DNA of 64,000 bases from Aquipuribacter hungaricus (GTDB taxonomy: Bacteria > Actinomycetota > Actinomycetes > Actinomycetales > JBBAYJ01). The DNA lies in NCBI RefSeq assembly GCF_042663885.1, contig NZ_JBHSXV010000001.1; one strand, 5' to 3'. Shown piece after piece: positions 8,660-17,767 of this stretch. The notes beneath the pieces were generated by a model, which saw only the letters and a list, made by a program, of their open reading frames with translations, made no database searches and was not told where the DNA came from. The stretch's first letter is position 1. Every line of letters starts with the position of its first letter. A program made the translations under genes and the position numbers.

Positions 8660-10816
8660 ATGAGCAGCGCCCTGTTCCTCCTGTCGACCGAGGCGGACAG
8701 CGGCAAGTCGGCGCTGGCGCTGGCCCTGTTCGAGGCGATGGCCCGTCGGGTGCCGCGCCCCGCGGTGTTCCGTCCCGTGACCCGCGACGGGGGCGACGAC
8801 TTCCTCGTCGACCTGCTGCTCTCGCGGCTGCCGGAGGGCGCCCGGCCCGACCCGCAGGACTGCGTCGGCGTCACCTACGACGAGAACCACGCCGACTCCG
8901 CCGCGACCCGCGCCACGGTCGTCGCCCGGTTCCGGGCCCTGGCCGACCGGCACGACGCCGTCCTCGTCGTCGGCAGCGACTTCACCGACGTGGGCGCCGC
9001 GAGCGAGCTCGCCACGAACATCGACCTCGCCCAGGACCTGGCCGCCCCCGTCGTCGCGGTCGTCAGCGGCCGCGACCGCGACGGGGAGCGGTCGGTGGAG
9101 GACGTGCGCGCGGCCACCGAGCACGCCCTGGACAGCCTGCTCGCCCGCCACACCCCGGTCATCGGCGTCGTCGCCAACCGGGTGGGCGTCGGCACCGTCG
9201 ACGACCTCCGCGCCGTCGTGGCCGACGTCGTCACCGCCCGGGGGCTCGACGTCCCGACCGCGGTCGTGCCCGAGCTGCCCCTGCTCGCCGCCCCCACCCT
9301 GCGCCAGATCGCCGACGCGGTCGGGGCGCGGCTGGTGAGCGGGTCCGACGACGACCTGGACCGGGCCGCGGTCGACGTCATGGTCGCGGCCATGACGCTG
9401 CCGCACATGCTCGAGCGGCTCGTCGACCAGGCGGTCGTCATCGTGCCCGGGGACCGCTCCGACGTGCTCGTGGGCACCCTGGCCGCCGCGCACGCGGACA
9501 CCTTCCCCACCCCGTCGGGGCTGGTGCTCACGGGCGGGTTCGAGCCCGACCCTGTCGTCGCGCGGCTCGTCGCCGGCTTCACGCCCTCGCCGCCCGTCGT
9601 GGTCGCGCCGGGGTCGACGTTCGAGGTGGCGACCGTCGCGGCCGGGCTGCGCGGCCGGATGCGGGCGCGCTCGTCCCGCAAGATCGAGGCGGCGCTGCAC
9701 CTGGCCGCCGAGCACGTGCCCGCCGAGGCCTGGCTGGACCGGCTGGCCCTGGCCCCCACGGACATCGTCACGCCGGTGATGTTCACCCACGACCTGTTCG
9801 AGCGGGCCCGGTCGGACCGCCGCCGCATCGTGCTGCCGGAGGGCACGGAGCCGCGCGTGCTGCGCGCCGCGGCCGCCGTGCTGCGCCGCGGCGTGGCCGA
9901 CCTGGTGCTCCTCGGCGCCCCGGACGAGGTCCTGGCGGCGGCCTCGACCGCCGGCGTCGACGTCACCGGCGCCGAGGTGGTCGACCCCGCGACCGACCCG
10001 CGGCGGGAGGCCTACGCCGAGGAGTACGCCCGGCTCCGCGCCCACCGCGGCGTCACCCCGGCCATGGCCCACGACACGGTCGCGGACGTGTCGTACTTCG
10101 GCACGCTCATGGTCCACCTCGGCGAGGCGGACGGGATGGTGTCCGGCGCGGTGCACACCACCGCCCACACCGTACGGCCGGCCTTCGAGATCATCCGGAC
10201 CGCCCCGGACGTGTCGGTGGTGTCCAGCGTGTTCTTCATGCTGCTGCCGGACCGGGTGCTCGTGTACGGCGACTGCGCCGTCGTGCCCAGCCCGGACGCC
10301 CGCCAGCTCGCCGACATCGCGGTCTCCGCCGCGGGGACCGCCGCGGCGTTCGGCGTCGAGCCGCGGGTGGCGATGCTGTCGTACTCCACGGGCACGTCCG
10401 GCTCCGGCGCGGACGTCGACCGGGTGCGCGAGGCCACCGCCCTGGTCCGCGAGCGCCGGCCCGACCTGCTCGTCGAGGGCCCGCTGCAGTACGACGCGGC
10501 CGTCGACCCCGCCGTCGCGGCCACCAAGCTGCCCGGCTCCGAGGTGGCCGGGCGCGCGACGGTGCTCGTCTTCCCCGACCTCAACACCGGCAACAACACG
10601 TACAAGGCGGTGCAGCGCAGCGCCGGCGCGACGGCGGTCGGACCGGTGCTGCAAGGGCTCAACAAGCCGGTCAACGACCTGTCCCGCGGGGCGACCGTCG
10701 ACGACATCGCCACCACCGTGGCCGTCACCGCGGTGCAGGCGCAGACGCTCGCCGCCACCCGGGCCGCGCAGGCCGGTCGAGAGGCCGGCGCCGAGGGCAC
10801 GGACGGCGCCGCGTGA
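8660..10816 (+). CDS. pta: Phosphate acetyltransferase (long form)
   Basis: 718 residues. The N-terminal third is a BioD-like P-loop domain (LLSTEADSGKSALALALFEAM), the middle a DRTGG-type domain, and the C-terminal ~340 residues the catalytic phosphotransacetylase (RIVLPEGTEPRVLRAAA, GMVSGAVHTTAHTVRP, STGTSGSGADV, NTGNNTYKAVQRS). It interconverts acetyl-CoA plus phosphate and acetyl phosphate plus CoA. It overlaps ackA by GTGA, forming the usual acetate operon. Length and domain order match the long E. coli-type Pta. A leaderless promoter directly precedes the ATG. Confidence 0.95.
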   Translation: MSSALFLLSTEADSGKSALALALFEAMARRVPRPAVFRPVTRDGGDDFLVDLLLSRLPEGARPDPQDCVGVTYDENHADSAATRATVVARFRALADRHDAVLVVGSDFTDVGAASELATNIDLAQDLAAPVVAVVSGRDRDGERSVEDVRAATEHALDSLLARHTPVIGVVANRVGVGTVDDLRAVVADVVTARGLDVPTAVVPELPLLAAPTLRQIADAVGARLVSGSDDDLDRAAVDVMVAAMTLPHMLERLVDQAVVIVPGDRSDVLVGTLAAAHADTFPTPSGLVLTGGFEPDPVVARLVAGFTPSPPVVVAPGSTFEVATVAAGLRGRMRARSSRKIEAALHLAAEHVPAEAWLDRLALAPTDIVTPVMFTHDLFERARSDRRRIVLPEGTEPRVLRAAAAVLRRGVADLVLLGAPDEVLAAASTAGVDVTGAEVVDPATDPRREAYAEEYARLRAHRGVTPAMAHDTVADVSYFGTLMVHLGEADGMVSGAVHTTAHTVRPAFEIIRTAPDVSVVSSVFFMLLPDRVLVYGDCAVVPSPDARQLADIAVSAAGTAAAFGVEPRVAMLSYSTGTSGSGADVDRVREATALVRERRPDLLVEGPLQYDAAVDPAVAATKLPGSEVAGRATVLVFPDLNTGNNTYKAVQRSAGATAVGPVLQGLNKPVNDLSRGATVDDIATTVAVTAVQAQTLAATRAAQAGREAGAEGTDGAA

Positions 10817-12099
10817 GCGTCCTCGTCGTCAACGCCGGCTCCTCGTCGGTCAAGTACGCCCTCGTCGAGCCCGGTGGCACCGGCGCGGGCGATGCGGGCG
10901 ATGCGGGCGATGCGGGCGATGCGGGCGGTGCGGGCAGCGCCCACGGCCCGGCCGCCGTGCTCGCGCGCGGCCTCGTCGAGCGGGTCGGCACCGCCCAGGC
11001 CCGGCTCACGCACGTCGTCGGCTCCGGCCCGGACGCCCGGGAGACGTCGTCCGACGTGCGGGCCGGGGACCACACCGAGGCGATGGCGGCGGTGGCCGCG
11101 GCGTTCGACGAGCACGGGCCGGACGTGGCCGAGGACCTGCGGGCGGTCGGGCACCGCGTCGTCCACGGCGGCGAGAGCTTCTCCGGGCCGGTGCTCGTCG
11201 ACGACGACGTGCTGGCCGAGGTCGACCGGCTGTCGGTGCTGGCGCCGCTGCACAACCCCGTCAACCTGGCCGGGATGCGGGCCGCCCTGGCGCGCTTCGC
11301 CGGCGTGCCGCACGTCGCGGTGTTCGACACCGCCTTCCACGCCGACCTGCCGCCGGTCGCCCGCACCTACGCCGTGCCGCGGGCCTGGCGCGAGGAGCAC
11401 GGCGTGCGACGCTACGGCTTCCACGGCACCTCCCACGCCTACGTGTCCCGCACGGCGGCCGCCTGGCTGGAGCGCGAGCGCGGCGTGGACCCCGCTGCCT
11501 CGCGCGTCGTCGTGCTCCACCTGGGCAACGGCGCGAGCGCGTGCGCGGTCCTCGGCGGGCGCAGCGTCGACACCTCCATGGGGCTCACGCCGTTGGCGGG
11601 GCTGGTCATGGGGACCCGCTCGGGGGACGTCGACCCCGCCCTCGCCGGGCACCTGGCGCGGGTGGCCGGCCTGGGCGGCGCGCACGTGGAGGAGCAGCTC
11701 AACCGCGCCTCGGGCCTGCTGGGGCTCGCCGGCAGCGGCGACCTGCGGGACGTCCGCCGGGCCGCGGACGGCGGCGACGCCGACGCGGTGCTCGCCCTGG
11801 AGGTGTACGCCTACCGGATCCGGTCCTACGTCGGGGCCTACGCCGTCGCGCTCGGCGGCCTGGACGCCCTCGTCCTCACCGGCGGGGTCGGCGAGAACGA
11901 CGCCCGGATGCGGGCCTCGGTCGCCGGCGGGCTCGGCGTCCTCGGCTGCGCGGTCGACGAGGTCCGCAACGGTGCCGTCGACCGCGGGGCAGCGGTCAGC
12001 GTGGTGAGCCCCGAGGGCAGCGCCGCCGCCGTCCTGGTCGTCCCCACCGACGAGGAGGGCGAGATCGCCCGGCAGGCGCTCGCGCTGCTCGACCGCTGA
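10813..12099 (+). CDS. ackA: Acetate kinase
   Basis: 428 residues from GTG 10813, which overlaps the pta stop as GTGA. Signatures: VVNAGSSSVKYAL at the N-terminus, HRVVHGGE, YGFHGTSHAYVS, MGLTPLAGLVMGTRSGDVDP and LTGGVGENDARMR. It converts acetyl phosphate and ADP to acetate and ATP. Near residues 25-42 the normally short loop after the first strand contains six tandem AGD/AGG/AGS triplets encoded by a 9-bp repeat, a local expansion not expected in the family and probably surface exposed. Confidence 0.95.
   Translation: MSVLVVNAGSSSVKYALVEPGGTGAGDAGDAGDAGDAGGAGSAHGPAAVLARGLVERVGTAQARLTHVVGSGPDARETSSDVRAGDHTEAMAAVAAAFDEHGPDVAEDLRAVGHRVVHGGESFSGPVLVDDDVLAEVDRLSVLAPLHNPVNLAGMRAALARFAGVPHVAVFDTAFHADLPPVARTYAVPRAWREEHGVRRYGFHGTSHAYVSRTAAAWLERERGVDPAASRVVVLHLGNGASACAVLGGRSVDTSMGLTPLAGLVMGTRSGDVDPALAGHLARVAGLGGAHVEEQLNRASGLLGLAGSGDLRDVRRAADGGDADAVLALEVYAYRIRSYVGAYAVALGGLDALVLTGGVGENDARMRASVAGGLGVLGCAVDEVRNGAVDRGAAVSVVSPEGSAAAVLVVPTDEEGEIARQALALLDR
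10885..10938 (+). repeat. 9-bp tandem repeat in ackA
   Basis: Four perfect copies of GCGGGCGAT (10885-10920) are followed by two variants, GCGGGCGGT and GCGGGCAGC. The unit is a multiple of three, so copy changes keep the frame and add or remove Ala-Gly-Asp. Confidence 0.95.
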
Positions 12100-12111
12100 G
12101 GACGGCACGCG

Positions 12112-12128
12112 CTTTCCAGACTGGAAAG
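12112..12128. promoter_or_regulatory. 17-bp perfect palindrome, probable operator
   Basis: CTTTCCAG-A-CTGGAAAG lies between ackA and the membrane-protein gene. It is AT-richer than its surroundings and suits a dimeric winged-helix regulator; the regulator encoded two genes on (12624-12986) is the obvious candidate. Confidence 0.65.
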
Positions 12129-12147
12129 CATGTGCCAGGGTGTCGCC

Positions 12148-12627
12148 ATGACGACGCCCTCCCCCACGCCCTCCCCCACTCCGACCACCCCGACCGTCCC
12201 CGACGCCGCGGCGGCCCGCAGCGCCGTCGCCGGCGCCGACGCCCTCGGGGCGCGCGCCCGGCAGGCGGGCGGCTGGTACGCCCGCTACATGCTTGTCTTC
12301 GGTGCGGGCTTCGGGGTGATGACGCTCCTGCTGGGCCTGGGACCGGACAGCCCGCGGGCGGCGGTCACCTGGATGCTGGTCCTGGTGCCCGCGTGGGCCT
12401 GCTTCATGGTCGGCATGGTCGTCTGGGCGACGCGCCGGCCCGTCCAGGGCGAGCTGCGAGGGCGGGCCTACGTCCCGGGCTGGGTGGGGACGGGTGTGCT
12501 GTACGCGCTCGCGCTGGCCGTCGGCACCACCGCCGACCTCCCCGTCCAGGGCTGGTTCGCCGCCGCGGTCGTCGTCCCGCTGCCCCTCGTCCTGTCGGCC
12601 GTCCGGCTGCGGCGCTCCCTGCGATGA
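12148..12627 (+). CDS. Small four-helix membrane protein, unknown function
   Basis: 159 residues from ATG 12148 (AGGGTG upstream); an in-frame ATG at 12130 would add six residues directly after the palindrome and cannot be excluded. A Pro/Thr-rich cytoplasmic N-terminus (~1-40) is followed by four hydrophobic helices (starting near YMLVFGAGFG, AVTWMLVLVP, WVGTGVLYAL and WFAAAVVVPL). I do not recognise an enzymatic motif. It overlaps the following winged-helix regulator by ATGA, an arrangement in which the regulator and a membrane protein of unknown role share a self-regulated operon. Confidence 0.75.
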   Translation: MTTPSPTPSPTPTTPTVPDAAAARSAVAGADALGARARQAGGWYARYMLVFGAGFGVMTLLLGLGPDSPRAAVTWMLVLVPAWACFMVGMVVWATRRPVQGELRGRAYVPGWVGTGVLYALALAVGTTADLPVQGWFAAAVVVPLPLVLSAVRLRRSLR

Positions 12628-12986
12628 GGCCAGGACCACGGGCGGCCCACGCACCGGGAGCACCGGCAGAGCAGGCAGGGCCGGCCGCCACCGGGAGGCA
12701 CCCCCGGCACGACCTGGACCCCCTCCTGCTGCACGGCGTCCGCTTCTCGCTGCTCGCCGTCGTCCTGGCGGCGGAGAAGGTGGCCTTCGCCTACCTGCGC
12801 GACGAGCTCCAGGTGAGCGACTCCGTGCTGAGCAGGCAGCTGACCGCGCTGGAGGAGGCGGGCCACCTCGAGGTGGACAAGGTCGCCGAGGGCCGCCGCA
12901 CGCGGACCTGGGTCAGGGGCACGCCGGCCGGACGGGCCGCCTTCGACCGCCACCGGGCCGCCCTCGTCGCGATCGCCGGGGGCTGA
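12624..12986 (+). CDS. Winged-helix transcriptional regulator (HTH_34/MarR-like)
   Basis: 120 residues. After a ~28-residue Pro/Ala-rich start, one winged-helix domain is seen: LDPLLLHGVRFSLLAVVL, then the recognition region VSDSVLSRQLTALEEAGHLE and wing KVAEGRRTRTWVRGTPAGR. This pattern is that of the winged-helix DNA-binding family PF13601. ATG overlaps the upstream stop (ATGA), so it is translated from the same mRNA as the four-helix membrane protein. It likely binds the palindrome at 12112-12128 and controls its own operon; the signal is unknown. Confidence 0.85.
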   Translation: MRPGPRAAHAPGAPAEQAGPAATGRHPRHDLDPLLLHGVRFSLLAVVLAAEKVAFAYLRDELQVSDSVLSRQLTALEEAGHLEVDKVAEGRRTRTWVRGTPAGRAAFDRHRAALVAIAGG

Positions 12987-12989
12987 CCC

Positions 12990-13015
12990 GGCCCTCCGGA
13001 GGAGTCCGGAGGGCC
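12990..13015. terminator. Bidirectional terminator hairpin
   Basis: Stem GGCCCTCCGGA/TCCGGAGGGCC (11 bp, loop GGAG) lies between the convergent winged-helix and ABC ATPase genes, 4 bp after the first stop and 15 bp before the second. Confidence 0.65.
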
Positions 13016-13030
13016 GTGGCGCGGAGCGGG

Positions 13031-14392
<1,362 letters not shown>

Positions 14393-14421
14393 CGGTGTCT
14401 CCTTCTGCTGGGCCGGGGCGC

Positions 14422-15252
14422 TCAGCCCTTGACGGCGCCGTTGGTGAGTCCCGCGACGATCTTCTGCTGGAAGAGCAGCACCAGGACCACGACGGGGATC
14501 GTCACGATGACCGAGGCTGCCGCGATGGGGGCGGTGGGCTGGGAGAACTGGCTGGCGCCGGAGAAGAACGCGAGCGCGGCCGGGACCGGGCGCGCGGCCT
14601 CCGACGAGGTGAGCGTGATCCCGAAGATGAAGTCGTTCCAGATGGCGAAGAACGTGAGGATCGCCGCGGTGAACACCCCGGGCGCCGCCAGCGGGACGAT
14701 GACCTTGCGGAACGCCTGCAGCGGCGTGGCGCCGTCCACCTGCGCGGCCTGCTCCATCTCCCACGGGATCTCGCGGAAGAACGCCGACAGCACGTACACC
14801 GACAGCGGCAGCGAGAAGGACAGGTACGGGATGATGAGGCCGAGCCAGGTGTCGTACAGCCCGACCGTCCGCCACAGGTTGAACAGCGGGGTGGCGATGG
14901 CGATGATCGGGAAGATCGTGATCGCCAGGGCGAGGCTGAGCAGCAGCTTCTTGCCGGGGAACTCCAGCCGGGCCACCGCGTAGGCCGCGAACATCGCCAG
15001 CACCACGGAGATCGTGGTGGCGATGAGCGAGATGCCGACCGAGTTGCGCAGCGCGGTGGTGAACAGGTCCGAGCGGAACACGATGAGGTAGTTCTCGAAC
15101 GACCACTCGGTGGGCCAGAACTTCCTGTTGGTGATGTCGTCGCCCGCCTTGAACGACAGCGAGACGATCCACGCCACCGGGACCAGCGCGTACACGATGA
15201 TGAGGACGGCCCCGACGATCCACCAGACCTGCCCCTTGCGCCCTGCCGACAT
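14422..15252 (-). CDS. sugB: Sugar ABC transporter permease, SugB/MalG type
   Basis: 276 residues, about six transmembrane helices, with the cytoplasmic EAA-like loop QAAQVDGATPLQAFRKVIVPL that docks the ATPase. Start at ATG 15252 shares one base with the upstream stop (TGATG); a GTG at 15255 is an equally coupled alternative. It forms the inner-membrane channel with the permease at 15252-16220. Substrate inferred as trehalose or another alpha-glucoside from the binding protein. Confidence 0.88.
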   Translation of the reverse strand: MSAGRKGQVWWIVGAVLIIVYALVPVAWIVSLSFKAGDDITNRKFWPTEWSFENYLIVFRSDLFTTALRNSVGISLIATTISVVLAMFAAYAVARLEFPGKKLLLSLALAITIFPIIAIATPLFNLWRTVGLYDTWLGLIIPYLSFSLPLSVYVLSAFFREIPWEMEQAAQVDGATPLQAFRKVIVPLAAPGVFTAAILTFFAIWNDFIFGITLTSSEAARPVPAALAFFSGASQFSQPTAPIAAASVIVTIPVVVLVLLFQQKIVAGLTNGAVKG

Positions 15253-16220
15253 CACGCACCCCTCTGCTCGGCGAGGTTGACCTTGAAGCCCTTGATGAAC
15301 AGGAACGCGATGAGCACGACGAGCACGGCGAGGATGACGCTGACCGCCGACCCGAGGCCGATCATCACCCGCGTGATCGTCTGCCGGTAGGCCAGGAACG
15401 ACAGCGTCTCGGTGCCGTTGGCGCCCTGCGTCATGACGAAGACGTTGTCGAAGATGCGGAACGCGTCGAGGGTGCGGAACAGCAGGGCGACCATGATGGC
15501 GCCCTTCATGTTCGGCACGACCACCTTGCGGAAGCGCTGCCAGGCGGTGGCGCCGTCGACCTTGGCCGCCTCGATGTACGTGCTGGGGATCTGCGCCAGG
15601 CCGGCCAGCAGCAGCAGCGACATGAACGGCGTCGTCTTCCAGATCTCCGACAGGCAGATGACGACCAGGCTCGGCACGGTCTCGCCGAACCAGTCCAGGT
15701 CGCTGCCGAACAGCGGGTTGACGAACCCGTAGGCCGGCGTGAAGGCGTACTGCCAGGCATAGGCGGAGACGACGGTGATGATCCCGTACGGCACGAGGAT
15801 CGCCGTGCGGACGGACTTGCGCAGGAACAGCGCGCGGTGCATGACCAGCGCGAGCGCGAAGCCGAGCACGAACTCGACGGCCACGGTCACCACCGTGATG
15901 GCCGCCGTCACGCCGAACTGCCGCCAGAACAGGACGTCGGACAGGATCGTCGCGTAGTTGCCGAGGCCGACGAAGCTCCGCCCGTCGGGGTCGGTGAGCC
16001 GGAAGTCGAACAGCGAGTACCAGACCGCGTTGGCGATCGGGTAGGCCGTCACCGACAGCATGACGACGAACGCCGGGCCGGCCAGGAGCCAGCCGAGGTT
16101 GCGCTCCTTGCGGGCCCGGTCGGTCATCCTCTGCCGTCGGGCGGGGGCCGCTGCCGGGGCGTCCTGGCGGTCGGCCTCCGCCCGGACCTCTCCCGCCGCA
16201 GCGGGGACGGTGGTGCTCAT
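15252..16220 (-). CDS. sugA: Sugar ABC transporter permease, SugA/MalF type
   Basis: 322 residues with a ~40-residue charged N-terminus, then about six membrane helices starting at LGWLLAGPAFVVMLSVTAYP. The ATPase-docking loop is EAAKVDGATAWQRFRKVVVP. ATG 16220 follows GGAAGGGG. Located 24 bp after the binding-protein gene and coupled to the second permease; it is the first membrane subunit of the importer. Confidence 0.88.
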   Translation of the reverse strand: MSTTVPAAAGEVRAEADRQDAPAAAPARRQRMTDRARKERNLGWLLAGPAFVVMLSVTAYPIANAVWYSLFDFRLTDPDGRSFVGLGNYATILSDVLFWRQFGVTAAITVVTVAVEFVLGFALALVMHRALFLRKSVRTAILVPYGIITVVSAYAWQYAFTPAYGFVNPLFGSDLDWFGETVPSLVVICLSEIWKTTPFMSLLLLAGLAQIPSTYIEAAKVDGATAWQRFRKVVVPNMKGAIMVALLFRTLDAFRIFDNVFVMTQGANGTETLSFLAYRQTITRVMIGLGSAVSVILAVLVVLIAFLFIKGFKVNLAEQRGA

Positions 16221-16244
16221 GGCTTCCCCTTCCTCACCACGTCG

Positions 16245-17579
16245 TCACAGCATCCGGGAGCCGTCGAGCACGGCCTCGAGGAAGTCGGCGGTCCGCGCCG
16301 GGGTGGTCTGCTCGTCGAGCGCGTCCGGCGGGTGGTACCCCTGCTGGACGACGCCCGTGACGTCGCCGTAGTACGGGCTGATCGGCCGCGGGGCGGCGTC
16401 GGTGAGGCCCTCGCGGATCGCCTCGTACATCGGGAACGCCTCCTGCACCTCGGGGTCGTCGTAGACCTCCGCCGACGCCGCGGGCTCCCCGGCGGTGAGC
16501 ATGTTCTGCTTCTGCCGCTCGGGGCTGCGCACGCAGCGCACCGCCTCCAGCGCCGCCTCCTCGTGCTCGGTGTAGGCGCCGATGCTCACGCCGATGCCGC
16601 CGAGGGGGGTGGCGCTGGCCTCGCCCTCGACCACCTGCGGGTAGCGGGCCCAGGCGATGTCGTCGCGGAAGCCCTCCTCGACGGCCCCGGCCGCCTCGGC
16701 GGCCTCGAAGGCGGTCCAGACGTACGGCCAGTTGACCATGAACCCGCCGTCGTCGGCCTGGAAGGCCGCGCGCGACTCCTCCTCCCCCGCGGTGCTGAGC
16801 CCGGCGGGGGCGATGTCAGAGTTGGCGATCGTGCTCATGATCCGCGCGGCCTCGGCGCCGGCCTCGCTGTCCAGCGCCGACTCGACGTCCTCGGCGGCCG
16901 CACCCTGGCTGTCCTCGGCGAGGATCGAGCCGCCGGCGGAGGAGACCAGGGCGTTGACCCACACCATGAGGCTCTCGTTGCGCCGGCCCTGGACCCCGAC
17001 GGTGGTGCCCGTCTGCTCGGCGGCCTCGATCACCTGGTCCCACGTGACCGGTGCGGCGGCCGGGTCGAGGCCTGCCTCCTCGGCGACCGACTTCTTGTAC
17101 CAGAGCAGCTGGGTGTTGCCGTAGAACGGCGCCGAGAACATCGTGTCCTCGTACAGGGACTGCTCGAGCGGGCCCTCCAGCACCCCCTGCGACAGCTCCT
17201 CCTGCTCCTCGGCGGTGAAGGGCCGGAGGAAGCCCGCGTTGGCGAACTCCGCCATGAACGGCGGGTCCAGGCTCAGCAGGTCGACCGTGGTGTCACCGGC
17301 GGCGAGGCGGCGCAGCAGCTGCTCGCGCTGCGGCGCGGCCGAGTTGGGCAGCAGCGACGTCTTGAGGACGTAGGCGCCCTCCGCCTCCTCGTTGCAGGCG
17401 TCGGCGATCTCCACCTGGACGGCGTTGTTGATGTACCAGGTGAGCTCGGGTGCACCGGAGGTCTCTCCGCCGCCGCAGGCGGCGACCACCGTCGCCGCGA
17501 CGCCCAGCGCGCCCACCGCGGCCAGCCGCCGTGCCCGCGGGCGCCGCGCTCCCCCACCTCGTGCAGGACGTCGAGCCAT
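16245..17579 (-). CDS. lpqY: LpqY-like sugar-binding lipoprotein
   Basis: 444 residues. A basic N-terminus leads to lipobox VVAAC with acylated Cys35. The mature protein is an extracellular solute-binding protein of the CUT1 class. The segment from AAPQREQLLRRLAAGDTTVD to LLSLDPPFMAEFANAGF resembles the corresponding part of mycobacterial LpqY, the trehalose-binding component of LpqY-SugABC, and the gene order SBP-permease-permease-ATPase is the same. ATG 17579 is preferred to further upstream codons because it gives a proper signal peptide and has GGAGGC directly upstream. Trehalose specificity is an inference. Confidence 0.85.
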   Translation of the reverse strand: MARRPARGGGARRPRARRLAAVGALGVAATVVAACGGGETSGAPELTWYINNAVQVEIADACNEEAEGAYVLKTSLLPNSAAPQREQLLRRLAAGDTTVDLLSLDPPFMAEFANAGFLRPFTAEEQEELSQGVLEGPLEQSLYEDTMFSAPFYGNTQLLWYKKSVAEEAGLDPAAAPVTWDQVIEAAEQTGTTVGVQGRRNESLMVWVNALVSSAGGSILAEDSQGAAAEDVESALDSEAGAEAARIMSTIANSDIAPAGLSTAGEEESRAAFQADDGGFMVNWPYVWTAFEAAEAAGAVEEGFRDDIAWARYPQVVEGEASATPLGGIGVSIGAYTEHEEAALEAVRCVRSPERQKQNMLTAGEPAASAEVYDDPEVQEAFPMYEAIREGLTDAAPRPISPYYGDVTGVVQQGYHPPDALDEQTTPARTADFLEAVLDGSRML

Positions 17580-17607
17580 GCCGCCTCCAGCCAAGCCGCT
17601 GTTCGGG

Positions 17608-17636
17608 CACCCCGGGGCACGGACGGCCCCGGGGTG
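17608..17636. promoter_or_regulatory. Strong stem-loop in the lpqY leader
   Basis: CACCCCGGGGC and GCCCCGGGGTG form a perfect 11-bp stem with a 7-nt loop about 30 nt upstream of the lpqY-like start and just before its ribosome binding site. It could attenuate or stabilise the message. Confidence 0.4.
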
Positions 17637-17753
17637 GGGACCAGGTGCGCACCGAGACTGCTTCGTCCCGGTCCGTACCCTGCGGGGAGCACACTGGCCC
17701 GGCACGCCGCGGAGCACAACCCGACGCGGGGCGGTGCCGCGGGCGCCGGGGTC

Positions 17754-17759
17754 TAGGCT
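17754..17759 (+). promoter_or_regulatory. Leaderless -10 element (TAGGCT) of the biotin carboxylase gene
   Basis: TAGGCT ends 8 nt before ATG 17768; no Shine-Dalgarno sequence intervenes. Confidence 0.55.
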
Positions 17760-17767
17760 CGCCCGCG

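Noticed and set aside
5810..10654. A 1614-codon open frame on the minus strand reaching back from the carboxyltransferase
   Set aside because: Only its last 522 codons are the real gene (start ATG 7378). The rest is antisense to acd's other frame and to pta, with Arg/Gly/His-rich low-complexity sequence typical of GC-rich shadow frames.
10885..10938. Short regular repeats as a CRISPR or minisatellite element
   Set aside because: Nine-base units without spacers, fully within an ackA frame; no cas genes in the window.
7312..12099. A 1595-codon plus-strand frame ending with acetate kinase
   Set aside because: Real coding begins at GTG 10813; the upstream part is antisense to acd and out of frame with pta.
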